A stretch of DNA of 64,000 nt from NCBI GenBank assembly GCA_016871355.1, contig VFZC01000009.1:1-64000 (forward strand), read 5' to 3'. This document shows, in pieces, positions 11,180 to 18,928 of this stretch; the stretch's first letter is position 1, and every line of letters starts with the position of its first letter. Under the pieces are notes generated by a model. The model was not told the DNA's origin, searched no databases, and was given only the letters and a program-made list of their open reading frames with translations. This DNA is from Actinomycetota bacterium. Its GTDB lineage: Bacteria; Actinomycetota; Acidimicrobiia; Acidimicrobiales; Ilumatobacteraceae. The position numbers and the translations under genes are program-made.

Positions 11180-11499
11180 TCGGTCACCTGCGCCGCGCCC
11201 ACGAGTTCCAACGCCTGCGTCAGGAGGGAACACGTGTTCGTAGCGGGTCCGTCTGGTGCATCATGCTCCCCGATCCGTCCTATCCGGCACCCTCCATTGC
11301 CTTCGCCCTCGGCCGTCCGGTGGGTACGGCGGTGGTGCGCAACCGCATCCGCCGTCAAATGCGCGAGTTGATGCGAGTCCACGAGGCCGAATTCGCCCCG
11401 GGTCTGTACCTGTTCGGCGTCTCGGCGCGCGGCGGCGACGTTCCCGGTTTCCTCGACTTGCGCCGGGCTTTTCACACCCTTGCGGCGCGGAGCCGGTGA
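11176..11499 (+). CDS. rnpA: Ribonuclease P protein component
   Basis: A 107-residue basic protein subunit of RNase P, which trims tRNA 5' leaders. The family signature [16 protein letters not shown] (the RNR motif) is clear, preceded by FALGRPVG. I place the start at TTG 11176, which overlaps the rpmH stop, because [15 protein letters not shown] matches the usual N-terminal helix; the open frame extends upstream through rpmH but is not conserved there. Length from TTG fits the family. Confidence 0.9.
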   Translation: MIGHLRRAHEFQRLRQEGTRVRSGSVWCIMLPDPSYPAPSIAFALGRPVGTAVVRNRIRRQMRELMRVHEAEFAPGLYLFGVSARGGDVPGFLDLRRAFHTLAARSR

Positions 11500-11792
11500 T
11501 GCAGCGGTTCATCCTCCGGGCGATCGAGTGGTACCAGGTCGGCCGCGATGGACGCCCCTCCCCGTGTCGGTTCTCCCCGTCGTGCTCGCACTACGCCCAT
11601 GAGGCGGTCTCGGTGCACGGCGCCGGTCGTGGAACCTGGCTCGCCGTTCGTCGCCTGATGCGCTGCCGCCCGTTCGGTCCGTCGGGTTTCGACCCGGTGC
11701 CGGACTCGTCAACTTCGTCCGGTTCGACGTCCACTTCGACGTCCACTTCGACTGTCACATCGATCGCCGTCAACTCGGGAAGGGCCCACTGA
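11499..11792 (+). CDS. yidD: Membrane protein insertion efficiency factor YidD
   Basis: A 97-residue protein. Residues 1-75 match YidD, with [18 protein letters not shown] and [16 protein letters not shown]. Family members assist YidC-dependent insertion at the membrane. The ATG at 11499 overlaps the rnpA stop (TGATG). The C-terminus carries an odd Ser/Thr-rich tail ([16 protein letters not shown]) from a run of near-identical codons, unlike typical YidD tails. yidC starts 1 nt after the stop. Confidence 0.92.
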   Translation: MQRFILRAIEWYQVGRDGRPSPCRFSPSCSHYAHEAVSVHGAGRGTWLAVRRLMRCRPFGPSGFDPVPDSSTSSGSTSTSTSTSTVTSIAVNSGRAH

Positions 11793-11793
11793 C

Positions 11794-12795
11794 ATGTTTC
11801 AAGCCGCGGCCTGGCTGATCAGCCAGTTCTACAGCCTCACGTCCAACTACATCTTCGCCATCTCACTCGTTGCCGTGGTGATCATGATGTTGATCTTCCC
11901 GCTCACTCTGAAGAGCACCAAGGGCATGCTCGAGATGCAGCGAGTTCAGCCGGAAATGCGTCGAATTCAACAGCAATATCGCAACGACCGGCAGAAGATG
12001 AACGAAGAAATGATGAAGCTCTATCAGGAGCACAAGGTCAATCCGTTGGCGTCGTGCTTGCCGCTTCTTGCGCAGATGCCGATCTTCATCATCATGTTCC
12101 GCGTTCTGCACGGACTCACCGACAAGGGTGCTGACGGAACGTTCGACCCCGATTACATCTCGAAATCGAGCGAGTTGTTCGCCAGTCTCGACAAGAAGAC
12201 CGAGATGTTGTCGTTCGGACTCGACTTGTCGTTGCGACCTGTCGAGGTGATCCAGGACGACCCGGCTAAAGGCATCATCTACGCACTGTTGGTGGTCGCC
12301 CTCATGGGTTTGTACTGGGTGCAGCAGCGCATGATCGCCTCGCGCACGGTGTCGCCCACCATGTCGGCCACGCAGGCCAAGATCCTGCAGTACTTGCCGG
12401 TCGTGTTCGGCATCTTCCAGATCTTCTTCCCGGTGGGCTTGGTGATTTATTACTTCGCCCAGACCATCGTTCGTATCGCCCAGCAGGCGTACGTCACTCG
12501 CCGGTTCTACAAAGGCGAGCATTCCCTTGGTCGTCAAGCTCAGGCTGCTAGCGCGAAAGCGCGTGATATGGCTGAGAAAGACGGCGGCGGAACTGGACTC
12601 TTCAGCCAATTGCGCAACGAGGCGAACCAGGCCAAGGACGCCAAGCAGGGCAAGAACAAGCCAGCACCGGGAGGAAGCAAGCGGGTGACGCCGCCCAAGG
12701 GTGGCTCCACGGGCAGCAAGGGTCGTCCGACCCCGTCCAACCCGCCCAAGCCGACGGGCAAGAACCGTCACCCCAAGCCCCCGCGTCGACCCTGA
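11794..12795 (+). CDS. yidC: Membrane protein insertase YidC/Oxa1
   Basis: A 333-residue insertase of the short Gram-positive/actinobacterial type, lacking the large periplasmic domain of proteobacteria. Membrane segments lie near 20-42, 92-108, 168-186 and 210-240. The cytoplasmic coiled hairpin is MQRVQPEMRRIQQQYRNDRQ, and the hydrophilic groove segment is NPLASCLPLLAQMPIFIIMF. The last 80 residues are a Lys/Pro/Gly-rich basic tail, as expected for ribosome contact. Its place between yidD and jag is conserved. Confidence 0.96.
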   Translation: MFQAAAWLISQFYSLTSNYIFAISLVAVVIMMLIFPLTLKSTKGMLEMQRVQPEMRRIQQQYRNDRQKMNEEMMKLYQEHKVNPLASCLPLLAQMPIFIIMFRVLHGLTDKGADGTFDPDYISKSSELFASLDKKTEMLSFGLDLSLRPVEVIQDDPAKGIIYALLVVALMGLYWVQQRMIASRTVSPTMSATQAKILQYLPVVFGIFQIFFPVGLVIYYFAQTIVRIAQQAYVTRRFYKGEHSLGRQAQAASAKARDMAEKDGGGTGLFSQLRNEANQAKDAKQGKNKPAPGGSKRVTPPKGGSTGSKGRPTPSNPPKPTGKNRHPKPPRRP

Positions 12796-12840
12796 GTCGA
12801 CGTTCCCCCACTACAACACGCAGAAACGGAAGGTTGTCCC

Positions 12841-13668
12841 ATGGAATGGGTCGAAACCACAGGTGCCTCGGTCGACGAGGCCAAGAGCATTGCCCTCGAC
12901 CGACTCGGAGTCGATGAGCAGGATGCCGAGTTCGAAATTCTCGAAGAACCCAAGCCTGGCCTCTTCGGACGGATGCGGGGTGAAGCTCGGGTTCGCGCCC
13001 GGGTGAAGCCGCGTACGCCGCGGGCCAAGAACGATCGTCGTCGCCGTCGTGACGGAGGGTCGGAAAAGAGACAAGATGGCGGTCGCGAACCGCGTCGTGA
13101 GGGTGGTTCGTCGAACGGTCGGTCATCCGGCCGCCGTCCACGCCAGGAGGGTTCAACCATGACCGACAATGCCGACAACGAGTCACGCGAGCCCCGACCG
13201 GCCGCCGACCCGGCCGAAGTGGCAGCGCAGGCCGAGAAGTTCTTGGTGGGTCTGGCCACGGCATTCGGAACGTCGGGCACGGCGTCACGTTCGATCGAGG
13301 GCGACGAGATCGAGGTGAACCTCGATGGTTCCGACCTGGGTCTCCTCGTTGGCCCGCGCGGCTCGACACTGCAGGCCGTGCAGGACCTGACCCGCGTGGT
13401 GGCTCAGCGCCGCCTAGGCGATCACGACACCCGTCTGCGTGTCGATGTTGCCGGCTACCGCGCCAAGCGCAAAGAAGCCCTCGGTCGTTTCGTCAACCAG
13501 GTGGCCGACGAAGTGGTGTCGAGTGGCTCGGCCCGTGCTCTCGAACCGATGCCGGCATCCGACCGCAAGATCATTCACGATGCGCTCACCGGGCGTACCG
13601 ACATCGGCACGCACTCCGAGGGCGAAGAGCCGCACCGTCGCGTTGTGATCACTCCGGCCGGAGCCTGA
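12841..13668 (+). CDS. jag: Jag/KhpB RNA-binding protein (Jag-N, KH, R3H)
   Basis: A 275-residue protein. Residues 1-45 are the Jag-N domain (WVETTGASVDEAKSIALDRLG, ending KPGLFGRM). About 55-105 is an Arg/Gly/Ser-rich linker. A KH domain follows (DLGLLVGPRGSTLQAVQDL), then R3H with RFVNQVADEV, MPASDRKIIHDAL and THSEGEEPHRRVVI. It probably binds RNA and helps control cell growth and division, as KhpB does in other Gram-positives. A strong internal Shine-Dalgarno with in-frame ATG at 13159 could give a 169-residue KH-R3H form. Confidence 0.95.
   Translation: MEWVETTGASVDEAKSIALDRLGVDEQDAEFEILEEPKPGLFGRMRGEARVRARVKPRTPRAKNDRRRRRDGGSEKRQDGGREPRREGGSSNGRSSGRRPRQEGSTMTDNADNESREPRPAADPAEVAAQAEKFLVGLATAFGTSGTASRSIEGDEIEVNLDGSDLGLLVGPRGSTLQAVQDLTRVVAQRRLGDHDTRLRVDVAGYRAKRKEALGRFVNQVADEVVSSGSARALEPMPASDRKIIHDALTGRTDIGTHSEGEEPHRRVVITPAGA
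13145..13161 (+). promoter_or_regulatory. Internal ribosome binding site and ATG within jag
   Basis: AGGAGG at 13145-13150, an 8-nt spacer, then ATG 13159 in the jag frame, opening MTDNADNESREPRPAAD. It is stronger than the site in front of the full-length start (AAGG). It lies exactly at the linker/KH boundary. Confidence 0.5.
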
Positions 13669-13691
13669 CCCCCTACCTCCAGGACGGATCC

Positions 13692-14249
13692 GTGAGTTCT
13701 CTCGATCCGGTCCAACGACACCGTGTGATCGATGCGCTGGGCGAGGCCCAGCGCATCGGCATGTTGGGGCCAGGAAACCTCGGTAGCGCCGTCGACCAAG
13801 CCGAGGCGTCGGCCCGATTGATCCCCGACACCGCCACCTCGTTCGTCGACCTGGGCGCCGGCGGGGGTCTCCCTGGTTTGGTGGTGGCCCTGGTCCGACC
13901 CGAGTTATCAGGACACCTGGTCGACCGTCGGGGTAAGCGGGTCGACCTTCTGGTTCGCCTCATCGGGCGACTCGGGTTGGCGGGTCGGATCCAGGCAGTG
14001 GAGGCCGATGTGATCGATCTTCCCCGTCGGTTCCCCGGGGTCACCTGGTCGGTCGCGACCAGCCGGGGTTTCGGCTCCCCCCGCTACACCGCCCAACACG
14101 CCGCCCCGTTGCTGGCGTCCGGCGGCCTCCTGTTGGTCACCGAACCCCCGGCGTCAACGGGCGAGCGATGGAACTCCCCCGACATTCGGTCGAGCGGGCT
14201 GTCCCTGGTCACCGTGGCCAACGGGATCGCGGTCCTGACCCGCTCCTGA
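13692..14249 (+). CDS. rsmG: 16S rRNA (guanine527-N7)-methyltransferase RsmG
   Basis: A 185-residue SAM-dependent methyltransferase (GidB). The SAM-binding glycine loop FVDLGAGGGLPGLVVAL is at about 55-71, followed by VDRRGKRVDLLVRLIGRLGL. It modifies the 530 loop of 16S rRNA. GTG start at 13692. It is conserved upstream of parA, and the first parS site begins right after its stop. Confidence 0.95.
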   Translation: MSSLDPVQRHRVIDALGEAQRIGMLGPGNLGSAVDQAEASARLIPDTATSFVDLGAGGGLPGLVVALVRPELSGHLVDRRGKRVDLLVRLIGRLGLAGRIQAVEADVIDLPRRFPGVTWSVATSRGFGSPRYTAQHAAPLLASGGLLLVTEPPASTGERWNSPDIRSSGLSLVTVANGIAVLTRS

Positions 14250-14250
14250 C

Positions 14251-14266
14251 TGTTCCACGTGGAACA
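14251..14266. promoter_or_regulatory. parS site 1
   Basis: TGTTCCACGTGGAACA is a perfect 16-bp palindrome, one variant of the bacterial parS consensus bound by ParB. It starts two bases after the rsmG TGA. Confidence 0.93.
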
Positions 14267-14311
14267 CGTGGCCGTCACGGAACCCCGTCCGACCAATTCC
14301 AGGCACTGCGG

Positions 14312-14327
14312 TGTTCCACGTGGAACA
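14312..14327. promoter_or_regulatory. parS site 2
   Basis: A second identical TGTTCCACGTGGAACA, 61 bp from the first start to start, in the parA upstream region. It rules out the longest possible parA start, which would run through it. Confidence 0.93.
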
Positions 14328-14382
14328 ACAGTGTGGGAGATCACCCCATAGAACCCCGACCGAGTCGCACCCGTTCGGTACC

Positions 14383-15243
14383 ATGCGGGTGTCCACCGTC
14401 GAGCCAGAGGTACACATCTCTTCCATGAAAGACAAGTCGGCTTCCACCGGCCACTCCCGGCCTCTGCCCCGGATCATCGCCGTCGCCAATCAGAAGGGTG
14501 GGGTCGGCAAGACCACGACCTCCGTCAATGTCTCGGCCTGCCTGGCCGAATTGGGCTACCGGACCTTGGTCGTCGACTTGGATCCGCAGGGAAACGCCTC
14601 GTCCGGGGTGGGTGTGGAGACCCGCGGGATCGAAACATCGATGTACGACGTCCTTCTGAACGATGCCGCCATGGAGGACTGCATCGAGCCGGCCAGCCTG
14701 AAGAACCTGTTCGTGGCCCCCTCCAACCTCGACCTGGCCGGAGCCGAGATCGAACTGGTGCCCTTGATGGCCCGCGAACATCGCCTGAAGAAAGCTGTTG
14801 ACTCGGTACTCGACGACTTCGACTTCGTCGTCATCGACTGCCCGCCGTCCCTCGGACTCCTCACGGTCAATGCCCTGGTGGCGGCCAAAGAGGTCTTGGT
14901 CCCGATCCAGTGCGAGTACTACGCCCTGGAGGGCCTTGGTCAGCTCCTGCGCAACGTCGACCTGGTCAAGCGGAACCTGAACCCGGCCCTCGAAGTCAGC
15001 ACCATCGTGTGCACCATGTTCGACTCCAAGACCAAGCTGTCGAACGAGGTGGTGGCCGAGGTTCGTGAGCACTTCGGCGACAAGGTGTGCCGGACCGTGA
15101 TCCCCCGCAACGTTCGGTTGTCGGAGGCCCCCTCGCACCACCAGCCCATCAACGTTTACGACCCGTCGTCCAAGGGAGCGGTGGCGTACCGCTTGGTTGC
15201 AAAGGAGGTGGCCGGTGGCACCCCGCCGCTCCGGTCTCGGTAG
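14383..15243 (+). CDS. parA: Chromosome partitioning ATPase ParA (Soj)
   Basis: A P-loop ATPase that moves ParB-parS complexes during chromosome segregation. The deviant Walker A is IIAVANQKGGVGKTTTSVNV; Walker B is FDFVVIDCPPSLGLLTVNAL. The C-terminus holds VIPRNVRLSEAPSHHQPI, typical of Soj. The start is uncertain: ATG 14383, GTG 14389 and ATG 14425 are in frame and none has a good Shine-Dalgarno; a TACCAT -10-like box overlaps 14379-14384. It overlaps parB by 29 nt. Confidence 0.95.
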   Translation: MRVSTVEPEVHISSMKDKSASTGHSRPLPRIIAVANQKGGVGKTTTSVNVSACLAELGYRTLVVDLDPQGNASSGVGVETRGIETSMYDVLLNDAAMEDCIEPASLKNLFVAPSNLDLAGAEIELVPLMAREHRLKKAVDSVLDDFDFVVIDCPPSLGLLTVNALVAAKEVLVPIQCEYYALEGLGQLLRNVDLVKRNLNPALEVSTIVCTMFDSKTKLSNEVVAEVREHFGDKVCRTVIPRNVRLSEAPSHHQPINVYDPSSKGAVAYRLVAKEVAGGTPPLRSR

Positions 15244-16132
15244 AGGTCTCAATTCCTTGATTCCTGGGGGTCCGGCTGGCGATGGTCCGGCTGGATCGGC
15301 CACGTTGGTGGAGATTCCGGTTTCCGACCTGGTCCCGAACCCCAACCAACCCCGTGTCCACTTCGATGAAGAGGCCCTCGCCGAGTTGGTGGCCTCCATC
15401 AAGGAGATCGGGGTCCTGCAACCCCTCCTCGTGAGGCGCTTGCCCGATAGTTCGTATCAATTGATCGCGGGTGAGCGCCGCTGGCGCGCCGCCCAGCGTG
15501 CTGGCCTGGCTACGGTGCCAGCCGTCGTGAAGGAAACCGACGACATGTCGTCGGTCGAGCAGGCACTGGTGGAGAACCTGCACCGCCAGGACCTGTCTCC
15601 CCTGGAAGAGGCCTCGGCCTACCAGCAGCTCATCGACGACTTCGAGCTGTCGCACGACGACGTGGCCAAGAGGGTGGGCAAGAGCCGCAGTACGGTCACC
15701 AATACCCTGCGCCTTCTCAATCTTCCCCCGGCTGTGCAGAGCCTCTTGGCTGATGGCCGCCTCTCCGCGGGCCATGCCAAGGCCCTGTTGGGAACAGCCG
15801 ACCGGGCATTTCAGGAGAGCTTGGCCCGTCGTGCCGCATCCGAGGACTGGTCGGTCCGGGCCGTGGAAGAAGCCGTCCGTGATCGCAGCGGTGGTTCATC
15901 GGCCAGCACGTCGTCGGGCTCGACCAGCAGCAAGAGCGGGGGCTCGACTCGACCGGGCGGACTGCCCCCGGCCGGTCTGCTCGAACTCGAAACCCTGCTC
16001 GGTGACTATCTCTCCACCCGCGTCGCGGTGAAGATGGCCAAGAAGCGTGGCTCCGTCACGATCGACTTCGCCGACCTCGAAGATCTCGAGCGGATCTATC
16101 GCTTGATGACCGAGGGCCCGTCCAACGACTGA
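15215..16132 (+). CDS. parB: Chromosome partitioning protein ParB (Spo0J)
   Basis: A 305-residue CTPase and DNA clamp that loads at parS and spreads. It starts at GTG 15215 (PRRSGLGRGLNSLIPGG) with AGGAGG and a 6-nt spacer inside the end of parA. The ParB/Srx nucleotide domain has the ENLHRQDLSPLEEA motif and GERRWRA. The helix-turn-helix is HDDVAKRVGKSRSTVTNTLRLL, shown here in two parts: HDDVAKRVGKS and RSTVTNTLRLL. A Ser/Gly-rich linker at about 225-250 precedes the C-terminal dimer domain. Confidence 0.96.
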   Translation: MAPRRSGLGRGLNSLIPGGPAGDGPAGSATLVEIPVSDLVPNPNQPRVHFDEEALAELVASIKEIGVLQPLLVRRLPDSSYQLIAGERRWRAAQRAGLATVPAVVKETDDMSSVEQALVENLHRQDLSPLEEASAYQQLIDDFELSHDDVAKRVGKSRSTVTNTLRLLNLPPAVQSLLADGRLSAGHAKALLGTADRAFQESLARRAASEDWSVRAVEEAVRDRSGGSSASTSSGSTSSKSGGSTRPGGLPPAGLLELETLLGDYLSTRVAVKMAKKRGSVTIDFADLEDLERIYRLMTEGPSND

Positions 16133-16200
16133 CGACGTCGCTGACCAGGGCAAAGATGACAACCGTCACCCTCAACTTCTAGGCTACAGTCCCCACAGGC

Positions 16201-16209
16201 TGTGGATAA
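16201..16209. promoter_or_regulatory. DnaA box between parB and the cwlM-like gene
   Basis: TGTGGATAA is a perfect match to the complement of TTATCCACA, in the gap between convergent genes. It is preceded by CCACAGGCTGTGG, a small palindrome. Confidence 0.55.
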
Positions 16210-16211
16210 CT

Positions 16212-16232
16212 CTGTGGGTGAACACAGTTTTT
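16212..16232 (+). terminator. Rho-independent terminator after parB
   Basis: CTGTG (16212-16216), a 6-nt loop, CACAG (16223-16227), then TTTTT (16228-16232). It is weak but correctly placed 80 bp after parB and before the convergent cwlM-like gene. Confidence 0.5.
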
Positions 16233-16286
16233 AGCCCGTAAATATCTCTCTGGGCTGGTGTGATGAGCCTGGCGATGTGTGGACGG

Positions 16287-17237
16287 TCAGGCCGACCAGG
16301 CCGCCACGGCCAAGAACACGGCCTTGGCAATGCGCTCGGCCCGATCGACCATCACCTGCGTGGGTCCGAGGCTGAGAAGCACGGCGGGCATCTTGGTTTC
16401 GCGCAAAATCGGCAGGCGCATTCCACTCACGGTGATTCGTGGAACGACATCACGGAGATGGCGTTCGATCAGGTGGGCCAAGGCCCGGCCGCCGGCCGAT
16501 TCGAACGCCGGGACTGCGTAGTAGGTGACCCGGGCCATTCGTTCGGTGGTCGCTTCGAGCCCGACGTACACCTCGGCACCGAACAAGTTGGCGTGAGCCG
16601 CTTGGACCAGGGCATCGGTGTCGTCGGTTTGAATGAGAAGTGCTCCGCGGTCACGCAGTGACTGACACAGTGGGCGACTCAACGAACTGAATCCACCGAA
16701 CTGACCCACGGCAACGCGACGTCCGTCGAGTGGACGGCCCTCCCGCAGGCTTTCGGCTTCGCGAACGGCGGCGATTCCGGGGCCGTCTCCGGTTTGGCGA
16801 GAGAGTCGGCGCAGTGCTTCCACGGTGCTCGGTCGGCACACTCCGTCGGATTCGACACCGGCATTGGTTTGGAAGTCAGCCAAGGCCTGCGCGGCCAGCG
16901 GTCCGAAGATGCCGTCGATGCGGCCACTGTCGAACCCCAGGCGCGACAACAAGCGTTGCATTTCGGCCACGTCGTCTCCGCGCAAGTTGGGCGAGCGCAG
17001 CATCAACAGGCGATCGCCGAGGTTCCACGACGCTTCGGCCAGCACGTTCCAGGTGGTGTCGTCGCAGACACCGGTGACGGGCAGTCCGCGATCTTCCTGG
17101 AAGGCACGAACCGCGTCGATGGTGCCGGCGCAGTAGGTGGACGGGCTCACACCCGACGGGGGAAGGAAGCCGGCGGCGCCGAGACGGCTCTGGAGCTGCC
17201 GAACGGCCTCGCCCGAATCTCCGGGCGACAGGGCCAT
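16287..17237 (-). CDS. CwlM-like peptidoglycan-binding, amidase-fold protein (likely inactive)
   Basis: A 316-residue protein in the cwlM position next to trxA. Two PG_binding_1 repeats lie at about 5-62 (GDSGEAVRQLQSRLGAAGF) and 80-145 (GDDVAEMQRLLSRLGFDSGR), followed by an amidase_3-like domain at about 165-316. The zinc site of true N-acetylmuramoyl-L-alanine amidases seems lost: the first strand reads RRVAVGQFGGFSS where DPGHGG is expected. Mycobacterial CwlM is likewise non-enzymatic and regulates MurA and lipid II supply; the same role here is inference. The ATG is adjacent to the trxA stop, so it is coupled to trxA. Confidence 0.75.
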   Translation of the reverse strand: MALSPGDSGEAVRQLQSRLGAAGFLPPSGVSPSTYCAGTIDAVRAFQEDRGLPVTGVCDDTTWNVLAEASWNLGDRLLMLRSPNLRGDDVAEMQRLLSRLGFDSGRIDGIFGPLAAQALADFQTNAGVESDGVCRPSTVEALRRLSRQTGDGPGIAAVREAESLREGRPLDGRRVAVGQFGGFSSLSRPLCQSLRDRGALLIQTDDTDALVQAAHANLFGAEVYVGLEATTERMARVTYYAVPAFESAGGRALAHLIERHLRDVVPRITVSGMRLPILRETKMPAVLLSLGPTQVMVDRAERIAKAVFLAVAAWSA

Positions 17238-17566
17238 CAGCCGAGAAATTCCTCCAACTCCTGCAGGAGTTGTCCTTTGCCCTTGGCCCCCACCATGCGC
17301 TTTTTGAGCTCACCACCATGGAACACCAGAAGGGTGGGGATGCTCATGACGTTGTACCGCATGGCGATGTCGCCGTGATCGTCGACGTTCAACTTGGCGA
17401 TGGTCACCTGACCAGCCTTTTCGGTGGCGATCTCACTCAGGATCGGAGCGATCTGCTTGCACGGCCCGCACCACTCGGCCCAGAAGTCGACCACGATGGG
17501 AGTGTTGGACGAGTTCACGGTCTCGTCGAACGTGCTGCTGGTGAGGGTGACGATTCCTTCGGCCAT
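17237..17566 (-). CDS. trxA: Thioredoxin
   Basis: A 109-residue thioredoxin with the full fold and active site VVDFWAEWCGPCKQIAPIL (CGPC), the cis-Pro in SIPTLLVF and the C-terminal GAKGKGQLLQELEEF. It reduces disulfides using electrons from TrxB. The start is ATG 17566 with GGAAGGA upstream. It has its own leader and -10 box and lies 66 bp after trxB. Confidence 0.97.
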   Translation of the reverse strand: MAEGIVTLTSSTFDETVNSSNTPIVVDFWAEWCGPCKQIAPILSEIATEKAGQVTIAKLNVDDHGDIAMRYNVMSIPTLLVFHGGELKKRMVGAKGKGQLLQELEEFLG

Positions 17567-17615
17567 GACAAGTCCTTCCGCCCGGAAACACCGGGTCGAT
17601 CGCGTTTCAGCGATC

Positions 17616-17621
17616 AGATTA
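17616..17621 (-). promoter_or_regulatory. -10 box TAATCT upstream of trxA
   Basis: TAATCT on the minus strand lies 50 bp before the trxA ATG, just after the trxB stop. Unlike the leaderless genes, trxA then has a normal leader with a Shine-Dalgarno sequence. Confidence 0.4.
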
Positions 17622-17632
17622 CAGCGGGGCTG

Positions 17633-18577
17633 TCAGTGGCCCGCTTCGAGCCAGCGTTCGGCGTCGATGGCCGCCATGCAACCCGACCCGGCCGCCGTGA
17701 TGGCCTGGCGATACACGTGATCCTTCACGTCGCCGCAGGCGAAAACACCAGGAATGTTCGTGTAGGTCGAGTCGGGCCTCGTGATGAGGTAGCCGCTGTC
17801 CTCCATGTCGAGGACACCCTTGAACACGTCGGTGTTCGGGCGGTGTCCGATGGCGATGAACAACCCCGACACGTCCATGCGACTGGTTGCACCGGTGACG
17901 GTGTCTTGGAGCATGATGCCCTCGAGTTGTTCGGTGCCGATCAAGTCGGTGACGGTGCTGTTCCAGCGCAACTCGATCTTCGGATTGTTGAGCGCGCGAT
18001 CCTGCATGATCTTGCTCGCGCGCAGCGAGTCGCGACGATGGATGAGCGTGACCTTCGAGGCGAACTTGGTGAGGAACGTGGCTTCTTCGATGGCCGAGTC
18101 GCCGCCGCCCACGACGGCGATTTCCTTGCCCCGGAAGAAGAAGCCGTCGCATGTGGCGCAGGTGGACAACCCGTGACCGATCAGCCGCTCCTCGGCCTCG
18201 AGTCCGAGCATCAGGCTTTGCGCCCCGGTGGAAATGATCACCGAGTCGGCGGTGTGAACGTCGCCGTACACATGAACACGCAACGGCTGTTCGCCGAATT
18301 CGACCTTGGTGGCCTTGGCCGTGAGGAACCTGGCGCCGAAACGGGCTGCTTGTTCCTTGAATCGTCCCATGAGTTCGGGACCCATGATTCCTTCCGGGAA
18401 GCCAGGGAAGTTCTCGACCTCGGTGGTGAGCATCAACTGTCCACCGGGTTGATCGCTCGTGCTCGACGGTTCACCTTCGATGACGAACGGCGCGAGGTTG
18501 GCGCGTGCGGAGTAAATGGCGGCGGTGAGTCCGGCCGGACCCGAACCGATGATGATGACTTTGTGGTGCTGACCCAT
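17633..18577 (-). CDS. trxB: Thioredoxin reductase (NADPH)
   Basis: A 314-residue FAD/NADPH enzyme that reduces TrxA. The FAD loop is VIIIGSGPAGLTAAIYSARA at the N-terminus, the redox pair CATC is in STCATCDGFFFRG, the NADPH loop is VVGGGDSAIEEA, and the C-terminal FAD motif is GVFACGDVKDHVYRQAITAA. I choose ATG 18577, overlapping the upstream gene stop by one base (TGATG); longer frames lack conservation. Confidence 0.96.
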   Translation of the reverse strand: MGQHHKVIIIGSGPAGLTAAIYSARANLAPFVIEGEPSSTSDQPGGQLMLTTEVENFPGFPEGIMGPELMGRFKEQAARFGARFLTAKATKVEFGEQPLRVHVYGDVHTADSVIISTGAQSLMLGLEAEERLIGHGLSTCATCDGFFFRGKEIAVVGGGDSAIEEATFLTKFASKVTLIHRRDSLRASKIMQDRALNNPKIELRWNSTVTDLIGTEQLEGIMLQDTVTGATSRMDVSGLFIAIGHRPNTDVFKGVLDMEDSGYLITRPDSTYTNIPGVFACGDVKDHVYRQAITAAGSGCMAAIDAERWLEAGH

Positions 18578-18903
18578 CACACGCTGTCCTGCGACTGGCG
18601 CTTGATCATGCACACCGCGCCCAGCAGACACAGGAATCCACCGAGCGCCAGATAAGCGACCCACACCGCGGTGTCGTGGTCGAGGGGCCATTCGAGGAAG
18701 TTGATGACGCCGCGATGAGCGCCGACCAACGCGATGACCGCGATGAACAAGCCGAGGAAGGCGGCCAGCAAACCGAACACTACACCGCGCGCTGCCATCA
18801 CGATCGGCTTGGTGGTGCGATCACGGACCTTGTCGACAGTCGACACGATCGTGTCGGTCATGTTCTCGGCCCACTTCGGGTCGTTCAACGGATTGGCAGC
18901 CAT
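18577..18903 (-). CDS. Small two-TM membrane protein upstream of trxB
   Basis: 108 residues, not matched to a named family. The N-terminus is polar (about 1-35, with an amphipathic TDTIVSTVDKVRDRTTKP stretch), then two hydrophobic segments at about 40-65 (VVFGLLAAFLGLFIAVIAL) and 82-100 (WVAYLALGGFLCLLGAVCM). The stop overlaps the trxB ATG, so it is co-translated with the reductase. Role unknown. Confidence 0.75.
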   Translation of the reverse strand: MAANPLNDPKWAENMTDTIVSTVDKVRDRTTKPIVMAARGVVFGLLAAFLGLFIAVIALVGAHRGVINFLEWPLDHDTAVWVAYLALGGFLCLLGAVCMIKRQSQDSV

Positions 18904-18909
18904 GGTGCG

Positions 18910-18915
18910 AGGCTA
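18910..18915 (-). promoter_or_regulatory. -10 box TAGCCT, leaderless start of the trxB operon
   Basis: TAGCCT ends 6 nt before ATG 18903. Confidence 0.55.
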
Positions 18916-18928
18916 GCCAGACCCTTCG

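Noticed and set aside
14311-14382. parA starting upstream of 14383
   Set aside because: That would translate through parS site 2; the downstream starts are consistent with family N-termini.
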